Shown: one piece after another, positions 49,124-57,574 of the stretch | Layout of the letters: every line of letters begins with the position of its first letter | Numbering within the stretch: the stretch's first letter is position 1 | Assembly (NCBI RefSeq): GCF_030269665.1 | Contig: NZ_BSTS01000001.1 | Coordinates: 496,001 to 560,000, forward strand | Length of the DNA stretch: 64,000 nucleotides | Reading direction: 5' to 3' | Source: Actinomycetospora sp. NBRC 106375 | Lineage (GTDB): Bacteria; Actinomycetota; Actinomycetes; Mycobacteriales; Pseudonocardiaceae | Notes under the pieces: model-generated | What the model saw: the letters and a program-made list of their open reading frames with translations, nothing else | The model's database searches: none | What the model was told of the DNA's origin: nothing | Program-made: the position numbers and the translations under genes

Positions 49124-50217
49124 CGTCTCCGGACCCCACCACCACACCGGTCATCTGGGTCGACGAGACCGACCCGACGACCGCCATCGAGCTGGGCGGC
49201 TCGAAGATGGGCCGCCTCTCGGAGCTCCTGCGCTCGGGCGTGCAGGTCCCCGACGGCTTCGCCGTCACCACCGGGGCCTACCTGCGCCACTGCGCCGAGA
49301 CGGGGCTCGACGCGAAGATCGACGCGATCATCTCGCGGCTCGGCGAGCAGGCTCCCGAGGCCGAGGTCGAGGCGGCCTCGGCAGAGATCCGCGGGCTGTT
49401 CGTGGACACGCCGATGTCCGACGAGCTCACCACCACGCTCACCGACGCGTACGAGGAGCTGTGCCTGCGGGCGGTCGACGTCAACGTGCCCGTCGCGGTG
49501 CGCTCGTCGGCCACCGGCGAGGACGCGGCGGACGCGAGCTTCGCGGGCATCTTCGACACCTACCTCGGTGTCTCGGGCATCGAGCGCGTGCTCGACGCGG
49601 TCCGCAACTGCTGGGGCTCGCTGTTCACCGCCCGGGCGCTGGCCTACCGGCTGCGCAAGGGGATCAGCCACCACGCGATGCCGATCGCGGTCGGCGTCAT
49701 CGAGCTGATCCACGCCCGCGCCTCGGGGGTCGCGTTCTCGGTCCATCCGGTCACCGGCAAGGCCGACCGCATCGTCATCGAGACCAGCTGGGGCTGGGGC
49801 GAGGCGATCGTGCAGGGGCTCGTCGACCCGGACCACGTGGAGGTCGGCAAGGCCGACGGCCGAGTCCTGCGGTACGACGTCGCGCACAAGCGGATCGTGT
49901 CGGCGTTCGACTTCGCGGTCGGCGCGGTCACCGAGATCGACATGCCGGCGAAGCTCGCCGACCGCCAGGTGCTCGACTCCGAGCAGATCAGCGCCATCGC
50001 GTCGGCGGTGCGGGCGATCGAGGAGCACTACGGCCACCCGGTCGACGTCGAGTGGGTGATCGGCCGGCACCGGCGCGCGGGCGACCCGGTCTGCATCGTG
50101 CAGACCCGCCCGGTGACGGTGACCTCCTCCGCGGAGGAGGCGGCCCCGGCCGCCTACGACCCCGTGGCCCTGGCACAGAAGTACCTCTTCTCCGGCAAGC
50201 CGATCCCGGGGCGGTGA
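49120..50217 (+). CDS. PEP/pyruvate-binding (ATP-grasp) subunit, phenylphosphate synthase-like (pair B)
   Basis: A 365-residue homologue of the ATP-binding half of PEP synthase: LGGSKMGRLSELLRSGVQVP, VPVAVRSSATGEDAADASFA, VRNCWGSLFTARALAYR, ARASGVAFSVHPVTGKADRI and VCIVQTRPVTV. The ATG overlaps the stop of the large subunit. The C-terminal tail (YDPVALAQKYLFSGKPIPGR) differs from that of pair A. A strong terminator follows, so this is a two-gene operon. Confidence 0.82.
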   Translation: MTSPDPTTTPVIWVDETDPTTAIELGGSKMGRLSELLRSGVQVPDGFAVTTGAYLRHCAETGLDAKIDAIISRLGEQAPEAEVEAASAEIRGLFVDTPMSDELTTTLTDAYEELCLRAVDVNVPVAVRSSATGEDAADASFAGIFDTYLGVSGIERVLDAVRNCWGSLFTARALAYRLRKGISHHAMPIAVGVIELIHARASGVAFSVHPVTGKADRIVIETSWGWGEAIVQGLVDPDHVEVGKADGRVLRYDVAHKRIVSAFDFAVGAVTEIDMPAKLADRQVLDSEQISAIASAVRAIEEHYGHPVDVEWVIGRHRRAGDPVCIVQTRPVTVTSSAEEAAPAAYDPVALAQKYLFSGKPIPGR

Positions 50218-50225
50218 CGAGCGTC

Positions 50226-50264
50226 CCGGTCGTGCCGGCGCCCGCGTAGCGCCGGCACGGCCGG
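50226..50264 (+). terminator. hairpin terminator
   Basis: 16-bp arms around CGTGCCGGCGC with one G-U pair and a seven-base loop, nine bases after the pair B operon. Confidence 0.65.
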
Positions 50265-50267
50265 GGA

Positions 50268-51536
50268 ATGCCGTCCGTCGGCGCACCGCGCGCGACCGGA
50301 CGGAGGACCACCATCAGCTCGTCGACCTCGGACGCCCCCACGGTGCGCGGCCTGCGCGGACCGACCGCGGCCGTCGTGGTCGCCCTCGCCTTCCTCGTCA
50401 CCATGCTCGGCGCGACGCTGCCGACGCCGCTCTACCCGATCTACGAGCGGGAACAGGGCTTCGGCGGCGTGATGGTCACGCTGATCTTCGCGGCCTACGC
50501 GGTCGGCGTCACCGCGGCGCTGCTCCTGTTCGGCCGTCTCTCCGACCAGGTCGGGCGCCGTGCGGTGCTGCTGCCGGGGTTCGTGCTCGCGGCGGTCTCG
50601 AGCGCGGTCTTCCTCATCCCGGACGACCTCGGGACCCTGTTCGCCGGGCGGGTGCTCTCCGGCCTGTCCGCCGGCATCTTCACGGGCACGGCGACGGCGG
50701 CGATCGTGGACTTCGCCCCGGAGGGTCGCCAGAAGGCCTACAGCCTGCTCGCGGCCGCGGTGAACATGCTCGGGCTGGGGCTCGGCCCGGTGGTCGCGGG
50801 CGCCCTCGCCGAGTACGCGCCGGCGCCGCTGGTCCTGCCCTACCTCGTGCACATCGTGCTGGTGCTCGTCGTCGGCGCGGCGCTCTGGTGCGTGGTCGAG
50901 CCCGTCGAGACGCCCGGCGGTCCGGTCTCCTGGCGCCCGCAGAAGGTCTCGGTCCCCCCGGAGGTGCGCGGGGTGTTCGTCCGCGCGGCGATCGCCGGCT
51001 TCGCGGGCTTCGCCGTGCTCGGCCTCTTCACCGCGGTCTCCCCCGCCTTCCTCACCCAGGTCCTGCACGAGCAGGACCACCTGGTCAACGGCCTCGTGGT
51101 GTTCACGCTGCTCGGCGCGTCGACGCTCGGGCAGATCGGGTCGTCCGGCCTGGGCGAGCGGCCCGCGCTCCTCGTCGGCTGCGCGGCGCTGGTGGTCGGG
51201 ATGGGGCTCGTCGGGACCGCGATCGGCGTCGCGTCGCTGCCCGTGCTCGTCTCCGGCGCCGCGGTCGCCGGGGTCGGTCAGGGCATGAGCTTCCGCGCCG
51301 GGCTCGCCGCGGTGAGCGCCGGCAGCCCGCCCGCGCGGCGCAGCGAGGTGGCGTCGAGCTTCTTCCTCGTCCTCTACGTCGGGATCTCGATCCCGGTGAT
51401 CGGCGAGGGCGTCGCGTCCGCGGCGGTCGGGCTGGTGACCGCCGGGGTCGTCTTCGCGGGCATCGTCGCCCTGCTCGCGCTCGTCGCGTTCGTCAGCCTG
51501 CTCCTGCAGCGGGAGCCGAGCCCGGCGGCCGCCTGA
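50268..51536 (+). CDS. MFS transporter
   Basis: A 422-residue, 12-helix major facilitator protein: PLYPIYEREQGFGGVMVTLI, LFGRLSDQVGRRAVLLPGF after helix 2, and GRVLSGLSAGIFTGTATAAI. The ATG at 50268 lacks a good ribosome site; a strong GGAGG lies just before an ATC at codon 17, so the true start may differ. It may import or export the aromatic substrate of the neighbouring kinase pair, by position only. Confidence 0.8.
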   Translation: MPSVGAPRATGRRTTISSSTSDAPTVRGLRGPTAAVVVALAFLVTMLGATLPTPLYPIYEREQGFGGVMVTLIFAAYAVGVTAALLLFGRLSDQVGRRAVLLPGFVLAAVSSAVFLIPDDLGTLFAGRVLSGLSAGIFTGTATAAIVDFAPEGRQKAYSLLAAAVNMLGLGLGPVVAGALAEYAPAPLVLPYLVHIVLVLVVGAALWCVVEPVETPGGPVSWRPQKVSVPPEVRGVFVRAAIAGFAGFAVLGLFTAVSPAFLTQVLHEQDHLVNGLVVFTLLGASTLGQIGSSGLGERPALLVGCAALVVGMGLVGTAIGVASLPVLVSGAAVAGVGQGMSFRAGLAAVSAGSPPARRSEVASSFFLVLYVGISIPVIGEGVASAAVGLVTAGVVFAGIVALLALVAFVSLLLQREPSPAAA

Positions 51537-51539
51537 CCC

Positions 51540-52307
51540 TCACCAGCCGGTCAGGCGGCGCTCGATCACGCCCGCCGCCTCGACCACCTGCGCCACGTGC
51601 CGCCGCAGTGTGGTGCCCCCGGTGCGGGCGACGGGGGCGGCCACGCTGAGCGCCGCGATCGCCGCCCCGTGCTCGTCGTGCACCGCGGCGCCCACCGAGA
51701 CCACGCCCAGCCGGCTCTCCTCGCGGTTGTCGGCCCACCCCCGCTCGGCGATCTCCCGCAGGCGCCGGCGCAGCGTCGCCTCGTCGGTGATCGAGTGCGG
51801 CGTCGGGCGCTCGGGGGTCCAGGCGACGAGGCGTGCGTCGAGCTCGTCGGCGGGCAGGGCGGCGAGCAGCACCTTGCCCGTGCTCGTCGTCGTCGCGGGC
51901 AGGCGCGTCCCGACCCGCGAGAAGATCCGGACGGTGTGCGGGCTCTCCAGGCGCTCGACGTACACCGAGTGCATCCCGTCGAGCACCGCGAGCTGCACGG
52001 TCTCGCCGGTGACGTGGCGCAGGCCCGCCATCGCCGGCATCGCGGCCTCGTGCAGCCCGACGTGGGGCGCGACGCTCGCGCCGAGCTCGTGGACCGCGAG
52101 CCCGAGCCGGTAGGTCCCCGACGGCCCGCGCTCGAGGAGGCGCTCGTCGGCCAGCGTCGCGAGCATCCGGTGCACCGTGCTCGTGCCGAGCCCCAGCCGC
52201 CGGGCCAGCTCGGCGACCCCGAGCTCGCGGTCGGTGAACGAGAACTCCTTGAGCAGCCGCGCGGCGTTGCGGACCGAGCCCAGCTCCCAGCTCGGACGTC
52301 CCGCCAT
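51540..52307 (-). CDS. IclR-family transcriptional regulator
   Basis: A 255-residue regulator: SVRNAARLLKEFSFTDRELG, ARRLGLGTSTVHRMLATLAD, and an effector domain with VYVERLESPHTVRIFSRVG and TSTGKVLLAALPADELD. It is similar in build to the IclR at 60.7 kb and converges on the MFS gene. Likely targets are the CMD-family/MFS genes upstream or the aromatic operons; none is proven. Confidence 0.85.
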   Translation of the reverse strand: MAGRPSWELGSVRNAARLLKEFSFTDRELGVAELARRLGLGTSTVHRMLATLADERLLERGPSGTYRLGLAVHELGASVAPHVGLHEAAMPAMAGLRHVTGETVQLAVLDGMHSVYVERLESPHTVRIFSRVGTRLPATTTSTGKVLLAALPADELDARLVAWTPERPTPHSITDEATLRRRLREIAERGWADNREESRLGVVSVGAAVHDEHGAAIAALSVAAPVARTGGTTLRRHVAQVVEAAGVIERRLTGW

Positions 52308-52317
52308 GCGGGACAGA

Positions 52318-52938
52318 CTAGGGGGCCGGGATCGGCGGCGCCGGGACCTCGAACGCGTTGAGCAGGGCCGAGGTCGCGAGGTACATGCCGACGAGGTGGA
52401 CCAGGTCCAGGACGCCGTCGCGCCCGAAGGCCTCGATCGCGCCGTCGTAGGTCGACCGGGTCACCCGGTGGTCGCGGACGAGCTCGTCGGCGAAGCGGTG
52501 CGCCGTGAGCTCGTCGGGCGCGAAGCCGTCGGTGGTGCCGTTCCGCAGACCGTCGATCACGGTCTCGGACAGCCCGACGGAGCGGGCGACCGCCACGTGC
52601 GCGTAGACCTCGTACTCCGCCTGCCACGCCACGCCGACCGTGAGGATCACGACCTCGCGGATCGTCGCCGGCAGCAGGGAGTCCCGCTGGTCGACCCCCA
52701 CCCAGCGGCCGAACGCCCGCCCGGGACCCGGCCGCAGCGTGAAGGCGTTGAACGGGCCGATGAGCCCGCCCTGGTCGTCGGTCGGCGCGAATCCCGAGCG
52801 CTCGGCCCAGCGGCCCGAGCGTTCGAGGAGCTCCTGGCGCGCGGCACGCTGGTCCTCGTCGAGGTCGATCGACTCGGCCCGCGGGAGCCGCCCGCCCCAG
52901 TCGCGGTCGTCGGCGCGCGGGTACAGAGGGGTCGTCAT
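52318..52938 (-). CDS. carboxymuconolactone decarboxylase-like protein without redox cysteines
   Basis: A 206-residue helical protein with the AhpD/CMD core (REVVILTVGVAWQAEYEVYA, HVAVARSVGLSETVIDGLRN, YDGAIEAFGRDGVLDLVHLV). The CxxC pair of AhpD peroxidase-type members is absent, so a decarboxylase/lactonase-type or unknown role is more likely. It is ten bases upstream of the IclR gene and ten bases downstream of an MFS gene, all on the minus strand. Confidence 0.75.
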   Translation of the reverse strand: MTTPLYPRADDRDWGGRLPRAESIDLDEDQRAARQELLERSGRWAERSGFAPTDDQGGLIGPFNAFTLRPGPGRAFGRWVGVDQRDSLLPATIREVVILTVGVAWQAEYEVYAHVAVARSVGLSETVIDGLRNGTTDGFAPDELTAHRFADELVRDHRVTRSTYDGAIEAFGRDGVLDLVHLVGMYLATSALLNAFEVPAPPIPAP

Positions 52939-52947
52939 GCCCGGACG

Positions 52948-54258
52948 TTAGCCCGCGGCAGGCGCCGGGGCAGGCCGGACGATCATGCGCGGCACGGCCA
53001 GGGAGAGCCCGGCCGCGAGGACGCAGAGCGCGCCGGCGCTCCACCAGGCGCCGTCGTAGGAGCCGGAGAGATCGCGGATCAGCCCGGCCCCGATCGCGGC
53101 GATCGCCGAACCGACCTGGTGCGCGGCGAACACCCAGCCGAAGACGATCGGGGCGCGGGCGCCGAAGCGCTCCCGGCACAGCGCGACGGTCGGCGGGACC
53201 GTGGCCACCCAGTCCAGGCCGTAGAACACGATGAACGCCCACAGCGGGGGCGCCGCGGTCGGCGCGAGCAGGAACGGCAGCACCAGCAGGGACCCGCCGC
53301 GCAGCACGTAGTAGACGGCGAGCAGCTTGCGCGGGTCGACGCGGTCGGTGAACCAGCCCGACGCGATCGTGCCGATCACGTCGAACACCCCGACGACGGC
53401 GAGCAGCCCGGCCGCGGTCGTCGCCGGCATGCCGTGCTCGTGGGCGGCGGGCACGAAGTGGGTGTTGAGCAGCCCGACCGTCGTCGCCCCGCAGATCGCG
53501 AACCCGCCGGCGAGCAGCCAGAACGTGCCGGTGCGGGCGGCGTCGCGCAGCACGGTGAGGCTGCGGCGGGCCGCGCCGCCCGTCACGACCTCCTCCGCGG
53601 GCGCGTCGGCCGGGTCCGCGCCGTGGGCGACCGTGCCGACGTCGGACGGCCGGTCGCGCAGCACGAAGACCACCAGCGGCACGACCACCAGCGCCCCGCC
53701 GGCGACCACGAGCGACGCCACCCGCCAGCCCACCGACCCCGCGAGCGACGCCATGAGCGGGAGGAAGACCAGCCCGCCGGCGGCCTGCGCGGCGGTCAGC
53801 ACCCCCGACACGAGGCCTCGGCGAGCCACGAACCAGCGCCCGGTCACGGTGGCGACGAACGCCAGCGCCATCGACCCGGTGCCGACCCCCACGAGCACGC
53901 CCCAGAGCAGGACCAGCTGCCAGGCCGAGGTCATGAACACCGTCAGCCCGCTGCCCGCGGCGACCAGCAGCAGGGCGACGCTCACGACCCGCCGCATCCC
54001 GAACCGCTCCATGAGCGCGGCGGCGAAGGGCGACACGACGCCGTAGAGCAGCAGGTTCAGCGACACCGCCGACGAGATCGTCGCGGTCGACCAGCCGAAC
54101 TCCGTGTGGAGCGGCTCGACGAACACCCCGGGCGCCGACCGGAAGCCCGAGGCGCCCAGGAGGGTCACGAAGGCGGTCGCCGCGACGGCCCAGGGCCAGG
54201 CGGACGGGCGAGTTCTCGGCGGTGCGTCCGCGGAGGTGTCGGGGCGCGTCTCGGTCAC
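52948..54258 (-). CDS. MFS transporter, monocarboxylate/oxalate-formate type
   Basis: A 436-residue protein with 12 predicted helices. GVFVEPLHTEFGWSTATISS and GAWWSAGALCVLAAGLSLAV are typical of the MCT/OFA-like branch that moves carboxylates. The conserved MFS loop is MERFGMRRVVSV. It is followed by the CMD-like and IclR genes in one likely operon, suggesting uptake of an aromatic or dicarboxylic acid. Confidence 0.82.
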   Translation of the reverse strand: MTETRPDTSADAPPRTRPSAWPWAVAATAFVTLLGASGFRSAPGVFVEPLHTEFGWSTATISSAVSLNLLLYGVVSPFAAALMERFGMRRVVSVALLLVAAGSGLTVFMTSAWQLVLLWGVLVGVGTGSMALAFVATVTGRWFVARRGLVSGVLTAAQAAGGLVFLPLMASLAGSVGWRVASLVVAGGALVVVPLVVFVLRDRPSDVGTVAHGADPADAPAEEVVTGGAARRSLTVLRDAARTGTFWLLAGGFAICGATTVGLLNTHFVPAAHEHGMPATTAAGLLAVVGVFDVIGTIASGWFTDRVDPRKLLAVYYVLRGGSLLVLPFLLAPTAAPPLWAFIVFYGLDWVATVPPTVALCRERFGARAPIVFGWVFAAHQVGSAIAAIGAGLIRDLSGSYDGAWWSAGALCVLAAGLSLAVPRMIVRPAPAPAAG

Positions 54259-54318
54259 GAGGGGTCAGCCTGCGCGATCTCTCGTCGACGAACCAGTGGC
54301 CCGAACGCCATGTCGTGC

Positions 54319-54324
54319 AAGAAT
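54319..54324 (+). promoter_or_regulatory. -10-like box of the GlxA-type regulator gene (leaderless)
   Basis: AAGAAT, six bases before the ATG at 54331. This fits the leaderless spacing seen repeatedly in this window. Confidence 0.35.
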
Positions 54325-54330
54325 CCGGCC

Positions 54331-55377
54331 ATGAACGAGCTCGATGGTGCGGCTCCGGCAGGCTCCGCGTCCCGCCGTCACGTCGTCGCCGTCCTGGCCC
54401 TGCCGGAGGTCGTCGGCTTCGACCTGCAGATCCCCCCGCAGGTCTTCGGCACCGCGGAGGGTCCCGACGGCCCGCTCTACGACGTGCGGGTGTGCGGGCT
54501 CGCCGACCGGGTGGCGACGACGGCGGGCTTCTCGCTCCTGCTCGAGCACGGGCCCGAGGCTCTCGCCGCGGCCGACACGGTGATCGTGCCCGGCACGCAC
54601 TTCGTCCCGGCGCGCCGCGACGGCGTGCTCCCGCCCGACGTGCTCGCCGCCCTCGACCGCGTGCCCGGCCACGCCCGCTGGATGTCGATCTGCACCGGCG
54701 CCTTCGTGCTCGCCGCGGCCGGGCGCCTGGCCGGCCACCGGGTGGCCACGCACTGGGCGCGCGCCGGCGAGCTCCGCGCGCTGCACCCCGAGCTCGAGGT
54801 CGACGAGACGGTGCTCTTCGTCGACGACGGCGACGTCGCCACCTCCGCGGGCCTGGCCGCCGGCCTGGACCTGTGCCTGCACGTCCTGCGCCGCGACCAC
54901 GGCGCCGACGTCGCGAACGCCGTCGCGCGCCACCTCGTCGTGGCGCCGTGGCGCGACGGCGGGCAGGCCCAGTTCATCGACCGCCCGCTGCCGGAGGAGG
55001 GCGCCGGCGCCACCGGGGCGGTGCGGGCGTGGGCCGTCGAGCACCTCGACGCCGACCTCGACGCCGCCGCCCTCGCGGCACGCGCGGCGATGAGCGTCCG
55101 CACCTTCACCCGTCGGTTCCGCGCGGAGACCGGCACGTCGCCGCACGCGTGGCTCGTCGCCCAGCGCGTCGCCCGCGCGCGGCACCTGCTCGAGGGCAGC
55201 GACCTGCCCGTCGACCGCGTCGCCGCGGCCGCGGGGCTCGGCACCGCGGCGTCGCTGCGGGCGCACCTCGCCGAGGAGGTCGGGCTCTCCCCGCTCGCCT
55301 ACCGCCGCCGGTTCCGGGGTGCGCACCATCCCGCGGAGAGGGACGGCGCTCTTCTCCGGGGCGGCGCGGCTCCCTAG
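54331..55377 (+). CDS. GlxA-type AraC regulator with DJ-1/PfpI domain
   Basis: A 348-residue protein. Residues ~15-190 form a DJ-1/PfpI domain (VVAVLALPEVVGFDLQIPPQ, then WMSICTGAFVLAAAGRLAG with the elbow Cys). The C-terminal AraC double helix-turn-helix is LDAAALAARAAMSVRTFTRR and LPVDRVAAAAGLGTAASLRA. Such regulators respond to unknown ligands. It lies upstream of the Rieske oxygenase and may control it. The in-frame ATG seven codons upstream is less likely. Confidence 0.82.
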   Translation: MNELDGAAPAGSASRRHVVAVLALPEVVGFDLQIPPQVFGTAEGPDGPLYDVRVCGLADRVATTAGFSLLLEHGPEALAAADTVIVPGTHFVPARRDGVLPPDVLAALDRVPGHARWMSICTGAFVLAAAGRLAGHRVATHWARAGELRALHPELEVDETVLFVDDGDVATSAGLAAGLDLCLHVLRRDHGADVANAVARHLVVAPWRDGGQAQFIDRPLPEEGAGATGAVRAWAVEHLDADLDAAALAARAAMSVRTFTRRFRAETGTSPHAWLVAQRVARARHLLEGSDLPVDRVAAAAGLGTAASLRAHLAEEVGLSPLAYRRRFRGAHHPAERDGALLRGGAAP

Positions 55378-55380
55378 CGT
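55375..55380 (+). promoter_or_regulatory. -10 box of the Rieske oxygenase operon
   Basis: TAGCGT overlapping the GlxA-type stop codon, with GGGAGGGG (55402-55409) before the GTG. The same hexamer precedes the shell operon, the P450 and the catechol dioxygenase. Confidence 0.4.
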
Positions 55381-55414
55381 CGTGGTCACCGCCACACCAC
55401 CGGGAGGGGCCACC

Positions 55415-56764
55415 GTGCTGACCGCCGAGCAGAACGAGGAACTCACCGCCGTCGAGGCCGGCACGCCGATGGGCGAGGTCCTGCGCCGCTACTGGTACCC
55501 GGTCGCGTTCACCCGCGAGCTCGAGGAGTTCCCGGTCAAGCGCGTCGAGCTGCTCGGCGAGTTCTTCGCGCTCTGGCGCACGCCCTCCGGGAAGCTCGGG
55601 ATCATCCCCGAGCCCTGCCCGCACCGGAAGGCCTCGATGGCCTACGGCGTGGTCGAGGGCGACGGCCTGCGCTGCCCGTACCACGGCTGGAAGTTCGACA
55701 CCGACGGCGCGTGCACCGACCAGCCCGCGGAGAAGGAGAACACGAACTTCCAGGAGCGCGTGCGCGCCACCGCCGGCACGGTCGAGGAGCTCGGCGGGCT
55801 GATCTGGGCCTACGTCGGGCCGGGCCCGGCGCCGCTGCTGCCCCGCTTCGACGTCTACGTGATGGACGGCTACCGCGACATCGGCTGGGCCGACCTGCCG
55901 TGCAACTACGTGCAGATCATGGAGAACGCGGTCGACCCGCACCACGTCGAGCACCTCCACGGTCGCTACTTCGAGTTCATCGGACGCCACGAGGGCTTCG
56001 AGGCCCCGGCGTCGTTCGGCAAGAAGCACCAGCGCATCGGCTTCGACGCGTTCGAGTGGGGCATCATCAAGCGCCGCGTGCTCGCCGGGGCGAGCGAGGA
56101 CAACGACGACTGGAAGGTCGGGCACCCGCTCGTCTTCCCCTACAACATGCGCGTCGGCGGCGGCGGCATCCACCAGATGCAGATCCGCGTGCCGATCAAC
56201 CGCACGACGACGCGGTTCATGCTCTACACGGTGCACGCCCCGGAGGGCTACGAGCCGGTGGCGCAGGAGCGGGTCCCGGACTACGAGATCCCGGTGTTCG
56301 ACGACCGCGGGAACCACGTCGTCAACTACGTCGAGGGCCAGGACATCATGGCCTGGGTGACGCAGGGCCCGATCACCGACCGCACCACCGAGCACCTCGG
56401 CCGGTCCGACATCGGGGTCTCGCTGCTGCGCAAGATGTTCCGCCAGTCGATGCAGGCCGTCGCCAAGGGCGAGGACCCGCTGGGCGTCGTCCGCGAGCCC
56501 CACGAGCGCATCGACCTGCCCTGCGAGAAGGACAAGTTCCACGCCGGCGGCGCCGAGTTCGCGATCGACTTCTGCAACATGGGATCGACGCGCTACTCCC
56601 CGGACCTCGAGGCGATCAAGACGGTGCACCTCGACGCCGCCGCGCGCGTCGAGGCGGACAAAGAGGCGGGGCGGCCGTCGTTCACCCCCGAGGGCGGCAT
56701 CGGCACCGCCACCCTCGCTCCCGACACCTCCGCCCAGGTGGACTCGGGGCTGATCCCGCGGTGA
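55415..56764 (+). CDS. Rieske-type aromatic ring-hydroxylating oxygenase, alpha subunit
   Basis: A 449-residue oxygenase of the phthalate 4,5-dioxygenase-like class. The Rieske cluster ligands are Cys68/His70 and Cys87/His90 (PEPCPHRKASMAYG, LRCPYHGWKF). The mononuclear iron site is ENAVDPHHVEHLHG. Oxygenases of this class hydroxylate or demethylate aromatics and take electrons from a separate reductase. A small zinc-ribbon protein is translationally coupled behind it. The start is supported by the ribosome site. Confidence 0.9.
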   Translation: MLTAEQNEELTAVEAGTPMGEVLRRYWYPVAFTRELEEFPVKRVELLGEFFALWRTPSGKLGIIPEPCPHRKASMAYGVVEGDGLRCPYHGWKFDTDGACTDQPAEKENTNFQERVRATAGTVEELGGLIWAYVGPGPAPLLPRFDVYVMDGYRDIGWADLPCNYVQIMENAVDPHHVEHLHGRYFEFIGRHEGFEAPASFGKKHQRIGFDAFEWGIIKRRVLAGASEDNDDWKVGHPLVFPYNMRVGGGGIHQMQIRVPINRTTTRFMLYTVHAPEGYEPVAQERVPDYEIPVFDDRGNHVVNYVEGQDIMAWVTQGPITDRTTEHLGRSDIGVSLLRKMFRQSMQAVAKGEDPLGVVREPHERIDLPCEKDKFHAGGAEFAIDFCNMGSTRYSPDLEAIKTVHLDAAARVEADKEAGRPSFTPEGGIGTATLAPDTSAQVDSGLIPR

Positions 56765-57015
56765 GGATGTCGGAGGTGACGGCTCCCGACGGCTCGCCCG
56801 GTGCGCGCATCGACCGGCGGTTCGCCGCCGACGTCGAGGCCCACCGCCGCGACGCCCCGCGCTTCTGCCCGGCGTGCGCCCGCGACCTCGGCCTCGCCAA
56901 CGAGTTCTGGGAGGGCGACGCCCGCCGGTTCTACTGCTGGTGCAGCGCCTGCGACTGGACCGGCGAGGTCACCACCACCGGTGACACGGCCGTGGGGCAC
57001 GAGCCGGAGCACTGA
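56761..57015 (+). CDS. small zinc-ribbon-like protein coupled to the Rieske oxygenase
   Basis: An 84-residue protein; the GTG overlaps the oxygenase stop (GTGA), with an ATG two codons later as alternative. Four or five cysteines are arranged as FCPACARDLGL and FYCWCSACDWTGEV, a zinc-ribbon or rubredoxin-like knuckle. It may be an electron-transfer or assembly partner of the oxygenase. No family name recognised. Confidence 0.65.
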   Translation: MRMSEVTAPDGSPGARIDRRFAADVEAHRRDAPRFCPACARDLGLANEFWEGDARRFYCWCSACDWTGEVTTTGDTAVGHEPEH

Positions 57016-57061
57016 GCGGTCCCCGACGCGCGCTGCGCTTGCGAGAACCGCACGCTCCGCC

Positions 57062-57219
57062 TGCGAGCGATGCGGCTTTCCTGGCGTGTCACGCCAGGAA
57101 CGCCACATCCTCGCCGGCGCGACACGCCGTCAGCGGCAAGATCCGCAGTTGGTGAGGGATCGCTCCGCTCACCGGAACGCCCGCTCACCACGTTCAGATC
57201 TCCGGCCGTCGACGCCGCG
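57062..57219. repeat. 158-bp direct repeat, copy 1
   Basis: 149 of 158 bases are identical to copy 2, with no gaps. It contains a perfect palindrome CCTGGCGTG-T-CACGCCAGG and a second hairpin GGTGAG...CTCACC. Weaker similarity extends ~20 bases upstream. Confidence 0.8.
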
Positions 57220-57385
57220 CGAGGGCGCGGTGGGCGGGATCGGTGCCCCGGACTGCCGCGGGCGCCACTCGCGTCGCGCCCGGTCGCCGACGCGCGAAGC
57301 CGTCCGCGAGAGGCACCTCGCGCATGATCGCCGGGCTCACGGGCCTGCGAGACGTGCCGCTCGCCAGGGAATCGTGCGTTCCGCG

Positions 57386-57543
57386 TGCGAGCGATGCGGC
57401 TTTCCTGGCGTGTGACGCCAGGATCGCCACACCCTCGCCGGCGCGACACGCCGCGAGCGGCAAGATCCGGAGCTGGTGAGCGATCGCTCCGCTCACCGGA
57501 ACGCCCGCTCACCACGTTCGGATCTCCGGCCGTCGACGCCGCG
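57386..57543. repeat. 158-bp direct repeat, copy 2
   Basis: Offset exactly 324 bp from copy 1. Both hairpins are kept despite substitutions: one change falls in the loop of the first palindrome, and another lengthens the second stem to GGTGAGCG / CGCTCACC, which suggests the structure matters. Confidence 0.8.
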
Positions 57544-57574
57544 GCGCGCCTGATCACCCGGACCGGACGCACCC

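Larger units (their letters stand above)
57016..57574. other. noncoding interval with repeats
   Basis: This 559-base stretch has no credible gene: frames are open on both strands only because of the GC content and encode Arg/Ser/Gly-rich text. It contains two copies of a 158-bp sequence separated by 166 bp of unrelated GC-rich sequence. Confidence 0.6.

Noticed and set aside
57016..57574. CRISPR array or insertion sequence in the repeat region
   Set aside because: There are only two long copies, with no regular spacers, no transposase and no clear terminal inverted repeats or target duplication.
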